A stretch of DNA of 64,000 nt from JAPLDP01 sp964628285. GTDB taxonomy: Bacteria; Bacteroidota; Bacteroidia; Bacteroidales; JAGONC01. The DNA is taken from NCBI GenBank assembly GCA_964628285.1, contig CAZVNP010000011.1, positions 9,924 to 73,923 on the forward strand, in the 5' to 3' direction. Both the position numbers and the translations under genes were made by a program. Positions 23,595-32,968 of the stretch are shown in pieces. Position 1 is the stretch's first letter. Every line of letters begins with the position of its first letter. Below the pieces are notes generated by a model. It did not search any database. It had not been told where the DNA came from and saw nothing but the letters and a program-made list of their open reading frames with translations.

Positions 23595-26500
23595 ATGAAA
23601 AAGACGTTACTCCTTTTCCTTTTGATCCTGGCCGTTGTTTCAGTTTTTTCCCAGGAGAAGAAATTCATCACCGACTGGCTGGTCCTGGGGACCTTTCAGA
23701 ATCCGAACACTTTGTCGCTTCTCGATGATCCTTATATAGCCGATGAGTCCACGGTGACGCCGTCATCGGGCGGCATCTATGACGGTCGTTCCTGGTTTCC
23801 GGCCACCACGGCCCCCAACGGCAGGCTGGATTTTCTTACCATGGGTTTTGCCATGACGGATTATTCGGCCGTATATGCTCACGTATACATCCATTCGAAC
23901 GGGGAGGAGAATGTGTACCTGCTCACCGGTTCCGACGACGGCAATGAGGTGTTCCTGAACGGCATGAAAATATCTGCCGTACATGCCTGGCGCAGCTGGC
24001 ATGCCGACACCGACACCGTCCTGGCCCGTCTGGGCATAGGATGGAACCGCCTGCTGATCAAAGTGGTGAACGGTGATGGTGACTTCGCCCTGTCGGCACG
24101 CCTGACAACCATGGATGGAAAACCTTTCCCCGGACTGGATTACAGCCCTGACAATCCCTTCGGAAAACAACCGTTCGTCGAAACCATGGTGCATCCGTGG
24201 CTGGTGGCCGGCGCCCTTAATTTTGACGATCATTTTCAGAAAGTGAAGAATAACAAGAGCCTCAACCTGATACTATCCTATAAAATACTGGGAAACATGT
24301 ACCCCGAGCTGGCCAGGGTGGCTGTGCGCTGTCTGGACGATAACCAAAACACGGTGATGGAAAAGAACGACAGGATAACCTCCTTTGTCACGGGTGAACA
24401 CGCATTTGCAATGGATCTCAACGACATGGTGCCCGTCCTTCAGAACGGCAAGCTGTTCACGGCCGACTTTGAGTGGGACGGCCATAAGGCGTCCTATTCG
24501 TTTCCTGTGCACAGGGAACAGGTGTTTGAAGCCGTTTTGAATGATCATGAGGAAGATATGCCGGCGACGCTGGCCGATAAGCTCACCTATCTCGGCACCA
24601 ACCTGCCCTATGCCCGGATTTTTTATCCCGACACCCTGCGTCCTTCCGATGAAACCATACAGGTCATGGCTTATGACTGCATGACATCGCAATGGCCGGG
24701 GTTGGAGAAGGATGTGAATCCCATGTTCGGGGCAATGAAAAACATCACCACCGGGCTGAAACAGAACACGGTTTATTTCACCGGCAATGCACACATTGAC
24801 ATGGCCTGGCTTTGGAAGTTCGAGGAGACGGTGGAGGTGTGCTATGAAACCTTCGAGTCGGCATTGAAATTGGCCAATAAATACCCTGATTTCATCTATT
24901 GCCAGTCACAGGCACAGGCTTATTGGTGGATGGAGAACAGGTTCCCCGGATATTTTGAGAAGATAAAGGAGAAAGTCAAAAACGGCCAGTGGGAAATTGT
25001 CGGTGGTATGTGGGTGGAGCCTGACCTGAACATGCCGTCGGGCGAGGCCCTGGTGCGGCAGTTTCTCTATGGCAAGAGGTATTTCATGCAGAAATTCGGC
25101 GTCGACGTCAAGATCGGCTTCAATCCCGACTCGTTCGGCTATTGCTGGACGCTGCCGCAGATCATGCGCAAGGCCGGCATCACCACCTTCATCACCCAGA
25201 AGCTGACATGGAACGACACCAACAAGTTCCCTTATAAGATTTTCTGGTGGGAGGCCCCCGACGGCTCCCGTGTGCTGGCCATCTTCCCTTTCACCTATAC
25301 CCACACGGGTGAGCCGCACCGTATCGCACAGGAGTTCATGGAGCATAAGAATATATCGGGTACCACCGACCAGCTGGTCCTTTACGGCGTCGGGAACCAT
25401 GGCGGCGGCCCGACACAGGAGAACATTGATAACATTCAGCTCATGAAGAACCTCGATGCTTTCCCGGTGGTCAGGGAAGCCTCATGCCAGACCTTTAGCG
25501 ATATGGTCCTCGGCAAATACCATGACCTTCCGTCATGGGACAGCGAGCTGTATCTTGAGTATCACAGGGGCACCTACACCACGCAGGCGCACAACAAAAA
25601 AAGTAACCGCCTCAGCGAGATTTACCTGGAAGAGGCCGAGAAACTGGCCATGGTCTCCGGATTGCCTTATCCCGTGGATGAACTGCATGAAGCCTGGCGG
25701 CTGACGATGTTCAACCAGTTCCATGACATCCTGCCGGGGTCGGGGATAGGGCCCGTTTATGAGGATTCGAAGGTGCAGTATGAGAATGTGCACCGTCTCA
25801 CGGCCCGCGTCATAGGCTGGTCGCTCGACACCCTTTTGCGGGCCGCCGCCGTCAGCGGCAAGGGAGTACCGCTGATCGTCTTCAACCCCCTCACCCAGGC
25901 ACGCCATGATCCCGTGATCAGCGACCTGCCGCAGGATTATCATGAGTCGCTGGGATTATATGACGCCGCCGGAAAGGAGATTCCATACGAAGTCGACCAG
26001 GGGCAGATGATTTTTTCAGGCGTGGAGATACCACCCATCGGGTACAGGATCCTTTACCTCAGGGAGGGCAGGAGCAGCAACAGCGGCAATTCATCTCTTT
26101 TCGTCCAGGACGACATGCTTGAGAACGAGTACCTGCGTGTAACCGTCGATACGCTTGACGGGACTATCACCGGCATTTACGACAAGGAGCATAACCGTCA
26201 GGTGCTCGCCGACGGGGGTCGTGGCAACGTGCTGCAGCTCTTCGAGGACAGACCCTCATACTGGGACGCCTGGAATATAGGCTACACCGGCCGGGAATGG
26301 GACATCACCGACGTAAGGTCGGTGCAGGTGGTGAGCAACAATTCGCAGCGGGTAGCCCTGCGCATCATGAAAGGCCGTGACAGCTCGATGTACAGTCAGA
26401 CACTGATGCTGTACTGTGGTCTGCCACGCCTCGATATCGTCAACACGGTGGAGTGGCATGAGGACCATAAGCTGCTGAAAGCGGCCTTCGACGTGGCACC

Positions 26501-27173
26501 CTCTGACGACACAGCCACTTACGAAATACCTTTCGGGTACATCGGACGGCCGACGGTATACCGCAACTCGTTCGATTCGGCCCGGTTCGAGGTCAGCGGC
26601 CACAAGTGGATCGACTTGACCGACCGTGACGGCACTTACGGCGTGAGCTTGCTCAACGACTGTAAATACGGCTTCGACGTCAAGGTCAGCACCATGCGCA
26701 TATCGTTGCTGCGATCGCCGAAATGGCCCGATCCCAATGCCGACATGGGGACGCACACTTTCACCTATGCCATCTACCCTCATGCCGGCTCCTGGCAGTC
26801 AGGCGGAACCTATCAGCAGGCCTATGAGCTTAATTATCCCTTGCTGTCACAAATAGGGACAGCACCCGAAGAACAGCCGTCACGCCCGAACACGATGCCC
26901 GAAAGCTATTCTTTTGTCACCACCGACCGGCCCAACATCATGATATCGGCTGTTAAAAAAGCGGAGGATGACGATGAGGTCATCATGCGGTTCTATGAGA
27001 CCTGGGGCAAAGAGACCGGCGTGGAATTTGAATTCGGGAAACAGCTGGTTTCAGCCCGTGAGACCGACCTCCTCGAGAGACCGGAAAGCACCCTGACACC
27101 GACAGGCAACAAACTGACGGTTCACGTCAAGCCTTTTGAGATCATCACCCTGGCACTCAGGTTTGCAGAATGA
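23595..27173 (+). CDS. Secreted GH38 alpha-mannosidase
   Basis: 1192 aa from the ATG at 23595, with signal peptide (LLLFLLILAVVSVFSQ). Residues up to about 350 form beta-rich modules, including a segment like those seen on large sugar-cleaving enzymes (GSDDGNEVFLNGMKI). The GH38 domain starts near residue 395 with the zinc motif NAHIDMAWLWKFEE. The nucleophile is D512 in GFNPDSFGY, and FNQFHDILPGSGIGPVY is also typical. The C-terminal beta domains are complete. It removes alpha-linked mannose, for instance from N-glycans, in the periplasm or outside. It stands alone on the plus strand; the 23418-23594 gap has no strong promoter match. Confidence 0.95.
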   Translation: MKKTLLLFLLILAVVSVFSQEKKFITDWLVLGTFQNPNTLSLLDDPYIADESTVTPSSGGIYDGRSWFPATTAPNGRLDFLTMGFAMTDYSAVYAHVYIHSNGEENVYLLTGSDDGNEVFLNGMKISAVHAWRSWHADTDTVLARLGIGWNRLLIKVVNGDGDFALSARLTTMDGKPFPGLDYSPDNPFGKQPFVETMVHPWLVAGALNFDDHFQKVKNNKSLNLILSYKILGNMYPELARVAVRCLDDNQNTVMEKNDRITSFVTGEHAFAMDLNDMVPVLQNGKLFTADFEWDGHKASYSFPVHREQVFEAVLNDHEEDMPATLADKLTYLGTNLPYARIFYPDTLRPSDETIQVMAYDCMTSQWPGLEKDVNPMFGAMKNITTGLKQNTVYFTGNAHIDMAWLWKFEETVEVCYETFESALKLANKYPDFIYCQSQAQAYWWMENRFPGYFEKIKEKVKNGQWEIVGGMWVEPDLNMPSGEALVRQFLYGKRYFMQKFGVDVKIGFNPDSFGYCWTLPQIMRKAGITTFITQKLTWNDTNKFPYKIFWWEAPDGSRVLAIFPFTYTHTGEPHRIAQEFMEHKNISGTTDQLVLYGVGNHGGGPTQENIDNIQLMKNLDAFPVVREASCQTFSDMVLGKYHDLPSWDSELYLEYHRGTYTTQAHNKKSNRLSEIYLEEAEKLAMVSGLPYPVDELHEAWRLTMFNQFHDILPGSGIGPVYEDSKVQYENVHRLTARVIGWSLDTLLRAAAVSGKGVPLIVFNPLTQARHDPVISDLPQDYHESLGLYDAAGKEIPYEVDQGQMIFSGVEIPPIGYRILYLREGRSSNSGNSSLFVQDDMLENEYLRVTVDTLDGTITGIYDKEHNRQVLADGGRGNVLQLFEDRPSYWDAWNIGYTGREWDITDVRSVQVVSNNSQRVALRIMKGRDSSMYSQTLMLYCGLPRLDIVNTVEWHEDHKLLKAAFDVAPSDDTATYEIPFGYIGRPTVYRNSFDSARFEVSGHKWIDLTDRDGTYGVSLLNDCKYGFDVKVSTMRISLLRSPKWPDPNADMGTHTFTYAIYPHAGSWQSGGTYQQAYELNYPLLSQIGTAPEEQPSRPNTMPESYSFVTTDRPNIMISAVKKAEDDDEVIMRFYETWGKETGVEFEFGKQLVSARETDLLERPESTLTPTGNKLTVHVKPFEIITLALRFAE

Positions 27174-27232
27174 TGGGACTGTAAGAGTGACGGAAAAGAT
27201 ATCTTGTTAATCAGTCCTTTGTTTATCGGTAT

Positions 27233-28120
27233 CTACTGATACCTGATCTTCCTTCCTATCCTGAGGATGGTGTGTGTGGTGATGTGGTTCAGGCTGCACA
27301 GTTTGCTTACGGTGGTATGGTACCTGACGGCAATGCCCGACAGCGTGTCACCGCTCCTCACCGTATGGTATTTTGCTTTCCGCAGTTCGACTAAGTACTC
27401 GAAGTTTTTCTTCGACAGGACGAGGGTGTCGGTTTTGAGGCAGTAATTGGTAAAATCGATGAAGCAATTCGGGTCGAAAGGTTCGCCGTAGTAACGTATC
27501 TCGAAATGGAGGTGACTGCCTGTGGAGCGGCCCGAATTGCCGCCCAGGCCGATAAGGTCGCCGGCTTTGACAGGCTGGTCGGGCTTGACAAGCACCTTGG
27601 ACAAATGACCGTAGATGGTCTCCAGACCTTTGGGATGGCGTATGACGACCACCCGGCCAAAGCCGTGGCTGTCGTATTTGGTTAACCTGACAACGCCGTC
27701 AAAGGCAGCCACGACGGAGTCGCCCGTACGAAGCTTGATATCGACACCGTAATGCCAGATGTGACGGCTCGGGCCGAAAGGAAAAGAGACATAGTTCTTA
27801 TGGGGGAAGGCAAAGCGCAGCTCGTAAGCACTGTCGAATAGAGGAATGTACACCGTGTCGGTCATGTTCTTCGAGTCGAAATGGCCCGAGTTGATCATGT
27901 AGTTGTCCCAGGCAAACGTGTCGATGGTTGAATAGACGCTCTTGACCAGCGTGTCCAAGTACTCCTGGAATTGTGCTTCGTTGGTTTCGTTGGTGACGGT
28001 GCTGTCAGACGTGGCGATCGTGTCACTGGAGGGAACAGTCGCCGTCGTGTCGCTCTGGCAAAAGGCCATATACGGCAACAAGGCGGTTAGGACAAGCAGG
28101 CTCGCGACGATCTTTTTCAA
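27233..28120 (-). CDS. Secreted M23 peptidase with C-terminal LysM
   Basis: 295 aa with a signal peptide (VASLLVLTALLPYMAFC) and a Thr/Ser-rich linker (residues 22-45). The M23 lysostaphin-like domain has zinc ligands H123 and D127 (WHYGVDI), H172 (YGHLS) and H203/H205 (SHLHFE), so it looks active. A LysM domain at about 251-295 (HTVRSGDTLSGIAVRY) binds peptidoglycan. It would cut peptidoglycan cross-links during growth or division. The start codon is TTG at 28120; no in-frame ATG exists upstream before a stop. It converges with the GH38 gene. Confidence 0.92.
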   Translation of the reverse strand: MKKIVASLLVLTALLPYMAFCQSDTTATVPSSDTIATSDSTVTNETNEAQFQEYLDTLVKSVYSTIDTFAWDNYMINSGHFDSKNMTDTVYIPLFDSAYELRFAFPHKNYVSFPFGPSRHIWHYGVDIKLRTGDSVVAAFDGVVRLTKYDSHGFGRVVVIRHPKGLETIYGHLSKVLVKPDQPVKAGDLIGLGGNSGRSTGSHLHFEIRYYGEPFDPNCFIDFTNYCLKTDTLVLSKKNFEYLVELRKAKYHTVRSGDTLSGIAVRYHTTVSKLCSLNHITTHTILRIGRKIRYQ

Positions 28121-28350
28121 TTCGGGTTATGTTTTGGGATATGGAAAAATTTTTACGAAAATAGTTAATCCTGGTAAAAGACAATCAATTTTCAACATTC
28201 ATTGAGGAACATCCTTGCTTGCGCGCGTTTGCAACGTGTGCCGGAAGAGTATTTAAAATCGATTCCATCCACCTTCGTGAACCTCCGTTTTCCTCCATTG
28301 CCTCCGTGGTTAATAAAGACGTTTCTTTTAGCGACATACGTCTGCAATTC
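28121..28350. other. Gap without a gene, simple-repeat remnants
   Basis: The stretch between the divergent M23 and 28526 genes has no supported frame. Around 28270-28310 it carries the phrase CTCCATTGCCTCCGTGGTTA, related in style to the repeated TTAGTG-type sequence at 45052-45140. It leads into the palindromes at 28351 and 28489. Confidence 0.5.
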
Positions 28351-28375
28351 GCCATCCCGCCACAGGCGGGATGGC
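28351..28375. repeat. Perfect palindrome, 11-bp arms
   Basis: GCCATCCCGCC (28351-28361), loop ACA, GGCGGGATGGC (28365-28375). The core CATCCCG/CGGGATG recurs in the palindrome at 28489-28535, so the two probably belong to one repeat family. Confidence 0.8.
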
Positions 28376-28488
28376 GCTGTGCTCCACCTGCAACCCGGAG
28401 GATAATCCGGTCATTTCTGTGAAAAATGCCTATATTTGAATCCTCAATCTAACTTTATTGGAAACGAAATGACATTCCGTCCTATTAT

Positions 28489-28535
28489 GGGACTCCATCC
28501 CGATAAAACCCCCTCGAGGCCCGGGATGGAGTCCC
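28489..28535. repeat. Long inverted repeat, 14-bp perfect arms, around a start codon
   Basis: GGGACTCCATCCCG (28489-28502) pairs with CGGGATGGAGTCCC (28522-28535), with a 19-base loop. The preferred ATG of the next gene (28526) lies inside the right arm, so the hairpin could hide the start codon. Confidence 0.8.
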
Positions 28536-29911
28536 GCAACCTGCATTTAAGGAGAAGCCTTCTGCCTGCCGTTCTTTTCGCTTTTTCCATTCCTCTCTTT
28601 TCGCAGAACCTGCTTGACTTTCTTGAGGGGACGGTCACCGACAGTGCTTCGGGTAAGCCCCTGCCCCTGGTACATCTGATCCTGAGGTCGTCCGGGACAG
28701 GCACCGTCACCGACCTTGACGGTCATTACCGGCTGAAGGTGGCGGTGCTGCCCGATACCATGATCGTTTCGTGCATCGGCTTTGAGACTCGCAAAATTGA
28801 ACTGTCACCGGATATACAACATGAATTGGATATCGCTCTGTCACCGCGGATGGTGACATTACGGCCGGTGATCATCATAGCAGGCAAAGCGGTACCGGTC
28901 TTTAAAGACGACCGTTACTCGGTTCTGGATTACCAGTTTTACGATGATCACCTCCTGCTGCTTATTTACAGAAATAACCTGGCCCGCTCGGAGTTGCTGC
29001 TGCTAAGCCCTGACGGTGAGGACACCTTGGCCCGGATGGCATCTCTTCCGCATTCTCCGGTGGCATTATACAAAGATTGCCTCGACTGCCTGCATCTCAT
29101 TACCGGTGATGCGGTCTGGCAGGTTTTTTATGAAGGTGACTCACTGGCCCTGCGGTATAAAAGCACACCTCAGAAGTTCAATGAGACCTTTGCGGATTGC
29201 ATCACCAATGCAGATGAACGTCTGTTCTTTAAAAAAGATCTCGGCGACGGGCTTGCTATTGAGTATTACGGTGTGGATAAGGTGACCCGTGCCAGGAAGA
29301 CGCTGGCGATCGTCGCCGATGACTTTAAAATGAATATGCTGCGCAGAAACCCTGAAGACCGTATGATGCTGGCGATGTCGGCACACGATCCGGCCCTCAT
29401 GGGTGATCTGCCTGCGGCCCTGGATAACAGGGACGATCTGTCGGACCTGCGCCGCATGTTCGATGAAGGACGCTTTGTCAGATTAGCCGTGTATACCCCG
29501 GTGACAGCACCTTTGAAAAGAATGGACAACACCCTGATCATCTTCGATTTTCCCGGCTCAAAACTGTGTTTCTTTGCCCCTTCAGGAGAAGAATACGGCG
29601 AGGTATCGATCACTTTTCATCATATCGTCAGGGAGCATGGCCCACTGGAACGGTTGTTCCAGTCAAAGGATTGGCGTGATTATGAGGTGTATGTCGACGA
29701 ACAGGCATATAAAGCCTATTTCCTGAAGACAAAAGGCGCTTCCTATGAATTGAATGAGATCAACCTGTATACCGGAGCGGCGGGTCCTTCATACAGGCTT
29801 GATTATCCCTTTCCCGAAAAGATCACCGTGAGAGACGGTTATGCCTATTTTTTATTTAAAAGCAACGGCGACTGGGGCAGGAAAAGGTTGTACCGGCAAA
29901 AGCTGGACTGA
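28526..29911 (+). CDS. Secreted protein with carboxypeptidase-regulatory-like domain and propeller-like body
   Basis: 461 aa from the ATG at 28526, which gives a standard signal peptide (LLPAVLFAFSIPLFSQ); the frame opens earlier, with a TTG at 28436 and an ATG at 28469. After the signal comes a CarboxypepD_reg-like domain (LEGTVTDSASGKPLPLV to DLDGHYRLKV), the kind found on TonB-dependent receptors and other envelope proteins. The remaining 330 residues alternate short hydrophobic and polar strands and could form a beta-propeller, but I recognise no family. The start lies in a strong inverted repeat. Confidence 0.7.
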   Translation: MESRNLHLRRSLLPAVLFAFSIPLFSQNLLDFLEGTVTDSASGKPLPLVHLILRSSGTGTVTDLDGHYRLKVAVLPDTMIVSCIGFETRKIELSPDIQHELDIALSPRMVTLRPVIIIAGKAVPVFKDDRYSVLDYQFYDDHLLLLIYRNNLARSELLLLSPDGEDTLARMASLPHSPVALYKDCLDCLHLITGDAVWQVFYEGDSLALRYKSTPQKFNETFADCITNADERLFFKKDLGDGLAIEYYGVDKVTRARKTLAIVADDFKMNMLRRNPEDRMMLAMSAHDPALMGDLPAALDNRDDLSDLRRMFDEGRFVRLAVYTPVTAPLKRMDNTLIIFDFPGSKLCFFAPSGEEYGEVSITFHHIVREHGPLERLFQSKDWRDYEVYVDEQAYKAYFLKTKGASYELNEINLYTGAAGPSYRLDYPFPEKITVRDGYAYFLFKSNGDWGRKRLYRQKLD

Positions 29912-29966
29912 CCTATCACGTAGGATGGATGAAATGATTCTCTGTGGAATGGGACCTGTTGGCATT

Positions 29967-30356
29967 TTATTTCCTGATAACCTGGACGTCCATCCCTATG
30001 TCCTCATGAAGGTGCCTTTTCACGGGGCACAGACCGGCAGCCTGGATCACCGCACCCTCATACTTCTCAGGGAAATCCGCAGGCACATAAATCCTGAGCC
30101 GGACAACGGATATTCTTCTTTTTTCCCTGTCATATTCCACCTCCTGTGTCAGCCTCACCTTATCGGTACTTATATTCCGCTGATCACAGAAATTTTTCAC
30201 GTAGATGCCTGCACATGCTCCAAGTGAAGCGAGAAAGAGTGAAAAGGGTTGGGGATATCCACCGTTGCCACCGGCACGCGGCTGTTGGTCTGTTTTGACC
30301 GTAAAGCCGTCAATGTCAGCAAATACCTGCTTGCCTGAATTAAAATAAATGTCCAT
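29967..30356 (-). CDS. OsmC/Ohr-family protein
   Basis: 129 aa, cytoplasmic. The family cysteines C48 (ASLGACAGIYVKNF) and C110 (GLCPVKRHL) are conserved, so thiol-dependent reduction of organic hydroperoxides is likely. The length fits the short OsmC branch. The gene has its own -7 element at 30391-30398 and converges with the gene ending at 29911. Confidence 0.9.
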   Translation of the reverse strand: MDIYFNSGKQVFADIDGFTVKTDQQPRAGGNGGYPQPFSLFLASLGACAGIYVKNFCDQRNISTDKVRLTQEVEYDREKRRISVVRLRIYVPADFPEKYEGAVIQAAGLCPVKRHLHEDIGMDVQVIRK

Positions 30357-30390
30357 AAAGTTCGTGTATTGATTTTTGATTTTGGGAGTG

Positions 30391-30398
30391 CAAAATTA
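30391..30398 (-). promoter_or_regulatory. Candidate osmC -7 promoter element
   Basis: The minus strand reads TAATTTTG, an exact TAnnTTTG match 34 bp upstream of the OsmC ATG. The -33 region has no clear TTTG. A similar element, TATCTTTA, lies at 30432-30439 on the plus strand and could serve the DPP IV gene, but it is over 200 bp from that start. Confidence 0.4.
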
Positions 30399-30647
30399 AT
30401 TTCTTTTGGGTAATGATATTTAAAAAGTTGTTATCTTTACCAGCCGGCAAATCCATCTTACCGTCTCTTCATAAACAAGAGAAAAAGGTAAAAGATCGAA
30501 TCTTTCTGCAACTGGTTATTTAATCGGTTACGACTCGTTAATAACCGGTATTTTATAGATTCAAAAACCTCCTTTGATCAGATTTAGACTAAAATCCGAC
30601 AGATCATGCGTCTGTGGCACATGAGCTATTAATTAAACTTTCAAACC

Positions 30648-32915
30648 ATGAAAAAACACCGTTTGACGATCCCATATTTTTTAATGGGCCTTCTCTTCTT
30701 TGGCTTCATGCCCCTTTCAGGACTTCTCTCGCAGAAGGTTCAGGATTCGTCCCTTCTGACCATCGACCGCATTTTTAACAGCCCCGAGTTCAGGATGGAG
30801 CGTTTTGGTCCGGTGCACTGGACAGATGACGGTACGGCGTACACCATGGTGGAACGGTCCTCCTCGGGAATTAGAGGGCAGGATATCGTCAGATATGACA
30901 CGCAGGGGGGTGAAAAGGAGATTCTTGTGGCCGCTGGCCGGCTGATCCCGGCCGGCACCGACAAACCGCTGACGATAGCCAATTATATCTGGTCGAACGA
31001 TAAGCATAAGCTGCTGATCTTCACCAACACGCAGAAGTTGTGGCGGCTGCATACACGCGGTGACTACTGGGTTCTTGACTTGTTGTCGTGGGACCTGCAA
31101 AGGCTCGGCGTTGATCTCCCGGAATCATCACTGATGTTCGCCAAATTCTCCCCCGACGACAGCCGTGTGGCGTACGTCAGCGATCATAACCTGTATGTGG
31201 AATCCCTCGGCGACCATCACATCACCCAACTCACCGGCGACGGCACCGTGACACTGATCAACGGCACGTTTGACTGGGCCTATGAAGAGGAATTCTCTTG
31301 TCGCGACGGCTTTTCGTGGAGCCCCGACGGCAGTGAAATAGCATACTGGCAACTGGATGCCTCTGATATCCATGATTTCCTCCTCATCAATAACACGGAT
31401 TCCGTTTATTCCTATGTCATCCCGGTGCAGTACCCCAAGGTCGGCTATCTGCCTTCGGGCTGCCGCATCGGCGTGGTACCGTCATCGGGAGGCCGCACCA
31501 CCTGGATGGAAATACCAGGGGATGTGCGTGAACATTACCTGCCCCGCATGATGTGGGATCCGAACGGAGGACACCTGCTGGTGCAGCAGCTTAACTACCG
31601 GCAGGATACACTCTGGCTGTGGCGTTGCCGAGCTACCACCGGCGAGGCGGTGAACATATATACCGAATCGGATCCCGCCTGGGTCGATGTGGTGGATGAA
31701 TGGCAATGGCTTGATAATGGCAGGACGTTCCTGTGGACCAGCGAAAAAGACGGCTGGCGCCATTATTACCGGATTGCCGCTGACGGCTCCGCCGAAACTC
31801 TGATCACCCCCGGCCCTTACGATGTCATTAACCTGGAAAGGATCGACTCGAAAAACGACATGTGTTATTTCATCGCCTCACCCGATAATCCCACCCAGCG
31901 TTATCTCTACCGTCTGCCGCTGAACGGCGAGGGCACCCTTGAGATGATAACGCCTGCCGACGCAAAGGGGACCCATTCTTATGACATTGCACCCGGCTGC
32001 GCCTTTGCTTTTCATCATTTTTCGTGTCTGACGTCACCGCCGGTGACCGAACTGGTGGCCCTGCCCGGTCATGAGGTCATACGCGTGGTCAACGACAATG
32101 CCTCCTTCCTGCAGGCTTATGACAAGCTGCGCCATTCCCATAATGAGCTTTTCAGGGTAACCACCGCCGATGGTGTTCAGATGGACGGATGGATGATGAA
32201 ACCTCCCGATTTCGATCCTTCCGGGAAATACCCCGTTCTTTTCTATGTCTATGGTGAGCCTGCCGGTCAGACGGCCACCGATTCCTGGCCGCACAATCTC
32301 TGGTACCTGATGCTCGCTCAAAAAGGATATATTGTCATGACCCTCGATAATCGGGGCACGCCATGCCCCAGAGGCAGGGAATGGCGCAAGAGCATATACC
32401 GGAAGGTAGGCGTCCTGAACTCCCATGACCAGGCCATGGCCGCCAAAGAGATCTTAAAATGGGATTTTGTCGATCCCGATCGCATCGCCGTATGGGGCTG
32501 GAGCGGCGGTGGCTCGATGACCCTCAACCTGATGTTCCGTTATCCTGAGATATACAAGACAGGCCTCGCAGTGGCGGCTGTGTCGGACGAGAGGTATTAT
32601 AACACCATTTACCAGCAACGGTATATGGGTCTGCTGGCCGAAAACCCTGAAGACTACACCGAAGGCTCTCCCATCACCTTCGCCGGAAACCTTCAGGGAA
32701 ACCTGCTCTTTGTGCATGGTACCGGCGACGACAATGTCCATTACCAAAATGCCGAGGCGCTCATCAACGAGCTGATAAAGAACAATAAACAGTTCACCTT
32801 CATGCCTTACCCCAACAGAACCCATGGCATTTACGAAGGTGAGAATACCACACGGCATCTGTATACCCTGCTCACGAATTACCTGATGGAGCATACACCC
32901 CCCGGCGCCAGATAA
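30648..32915 (+). CDS. Dipeptidyl peptidase IV (S9B), secreted
   Basis: 755 aa with signal peptide. The N-terminal beta-propeller includes the double-glutamate motif for substrate N-terminus binding (WAYEEEF). The alpha/beta hydrolase domain has the full triad: S619 in GWSGGGS, D695 in GTGDDNVHYQ and H726 in RTHGIYEG. It releases Xaa-Pro dipeptides from peptide N-termini in the periplasm. Together with the S37 peptidase and the two hydroxyproline dehydratases it fits use of proline-rich animal proteins. Bacteroidota DPP IV such as that of Porphyromonas has the same layout. It converges with the proton ATPase gene. Confidence 0.96.
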   Translation: MKKHRLTIPYFLMGLLFFGFMPLSGLLSQKVQDSSLLTIDRIFNSPEFRMERFGPVHWTDDGTAYTMVERSSSGIRGQDIVRYDTQGGEKEILVAAGRLIPAGTDKPLTIANYIWSNDKHKLLIFTNTQKLWRLHTRGDYWVLDLLSWDLQRLGVDLPESSLMFAKFSPDDSRVAYVSDHNLYVESLGDHHITQLTGDGTVTLINGTFDWAYEEEFSCRDGFSWSPDGSEIAYWQLDASDIHDFLLINNTDSVYSYVIPVQYPKVGYLPSGCRIGVVPSSGGRTTWMEIPGDVREHYLPRMMWDPNGGHLLVQQLNYRQDTLWLWRCRATTGEAVNIYTESDPAWVDVVDEWQWLDNGRTFLWTSEKDGWRHYYRIAADGSAETLITPGPYDVINLERIDSKNDMCYFIASPDNPTQRYLYRLPLNGEGTLEMITPADAKGTHSYDIAPGCAFAFHHFSCLTSPPVTELVALPGHEVIRVVNDNASFLQAYDKLRHSHNELFRVTTADGVQMDGWMMKPPDFDPSGKYPVLFYVYGEPAGQTATDSWPHNLWYLMLAQKGYIVMTLDNRGTPCPRGREWRKSIYRKVGVLNSHDQAMAAKEILKWDFVDPDRIAVWGWSGGGSMTLNLMFRYPEIYKTGLAVAAVSDERYYNTIYQQRYMGLLAENPEDYTEGSPITFAGNLQGNLLFVHGTGDDNVHYQNAEALINELIKNNKQFTFMPYPNRTHGIYEGENTTRHLYTLLTNYLMEHTPPGAR

Positions 32916-32968
32916 TTTGAACCCGTAATGACTGCCGGTATGGACGCAGTTTTACATCACGACAGGCT

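Noticed and set aside
27174..27232. Terminator between the convergent GH38 and M23 genes
   Set aside because: No stem longer than 4-5 bp with a T run could be found by eye.
30404..30439. DPP IV promoter (TTTG and TATCTTTA)
   Set aside because: Spacing between the elements is 23 bases, longer than the usual 19-21, and the site is over 200 bp from the start codon; kept only as a remark under the osmC promoter.
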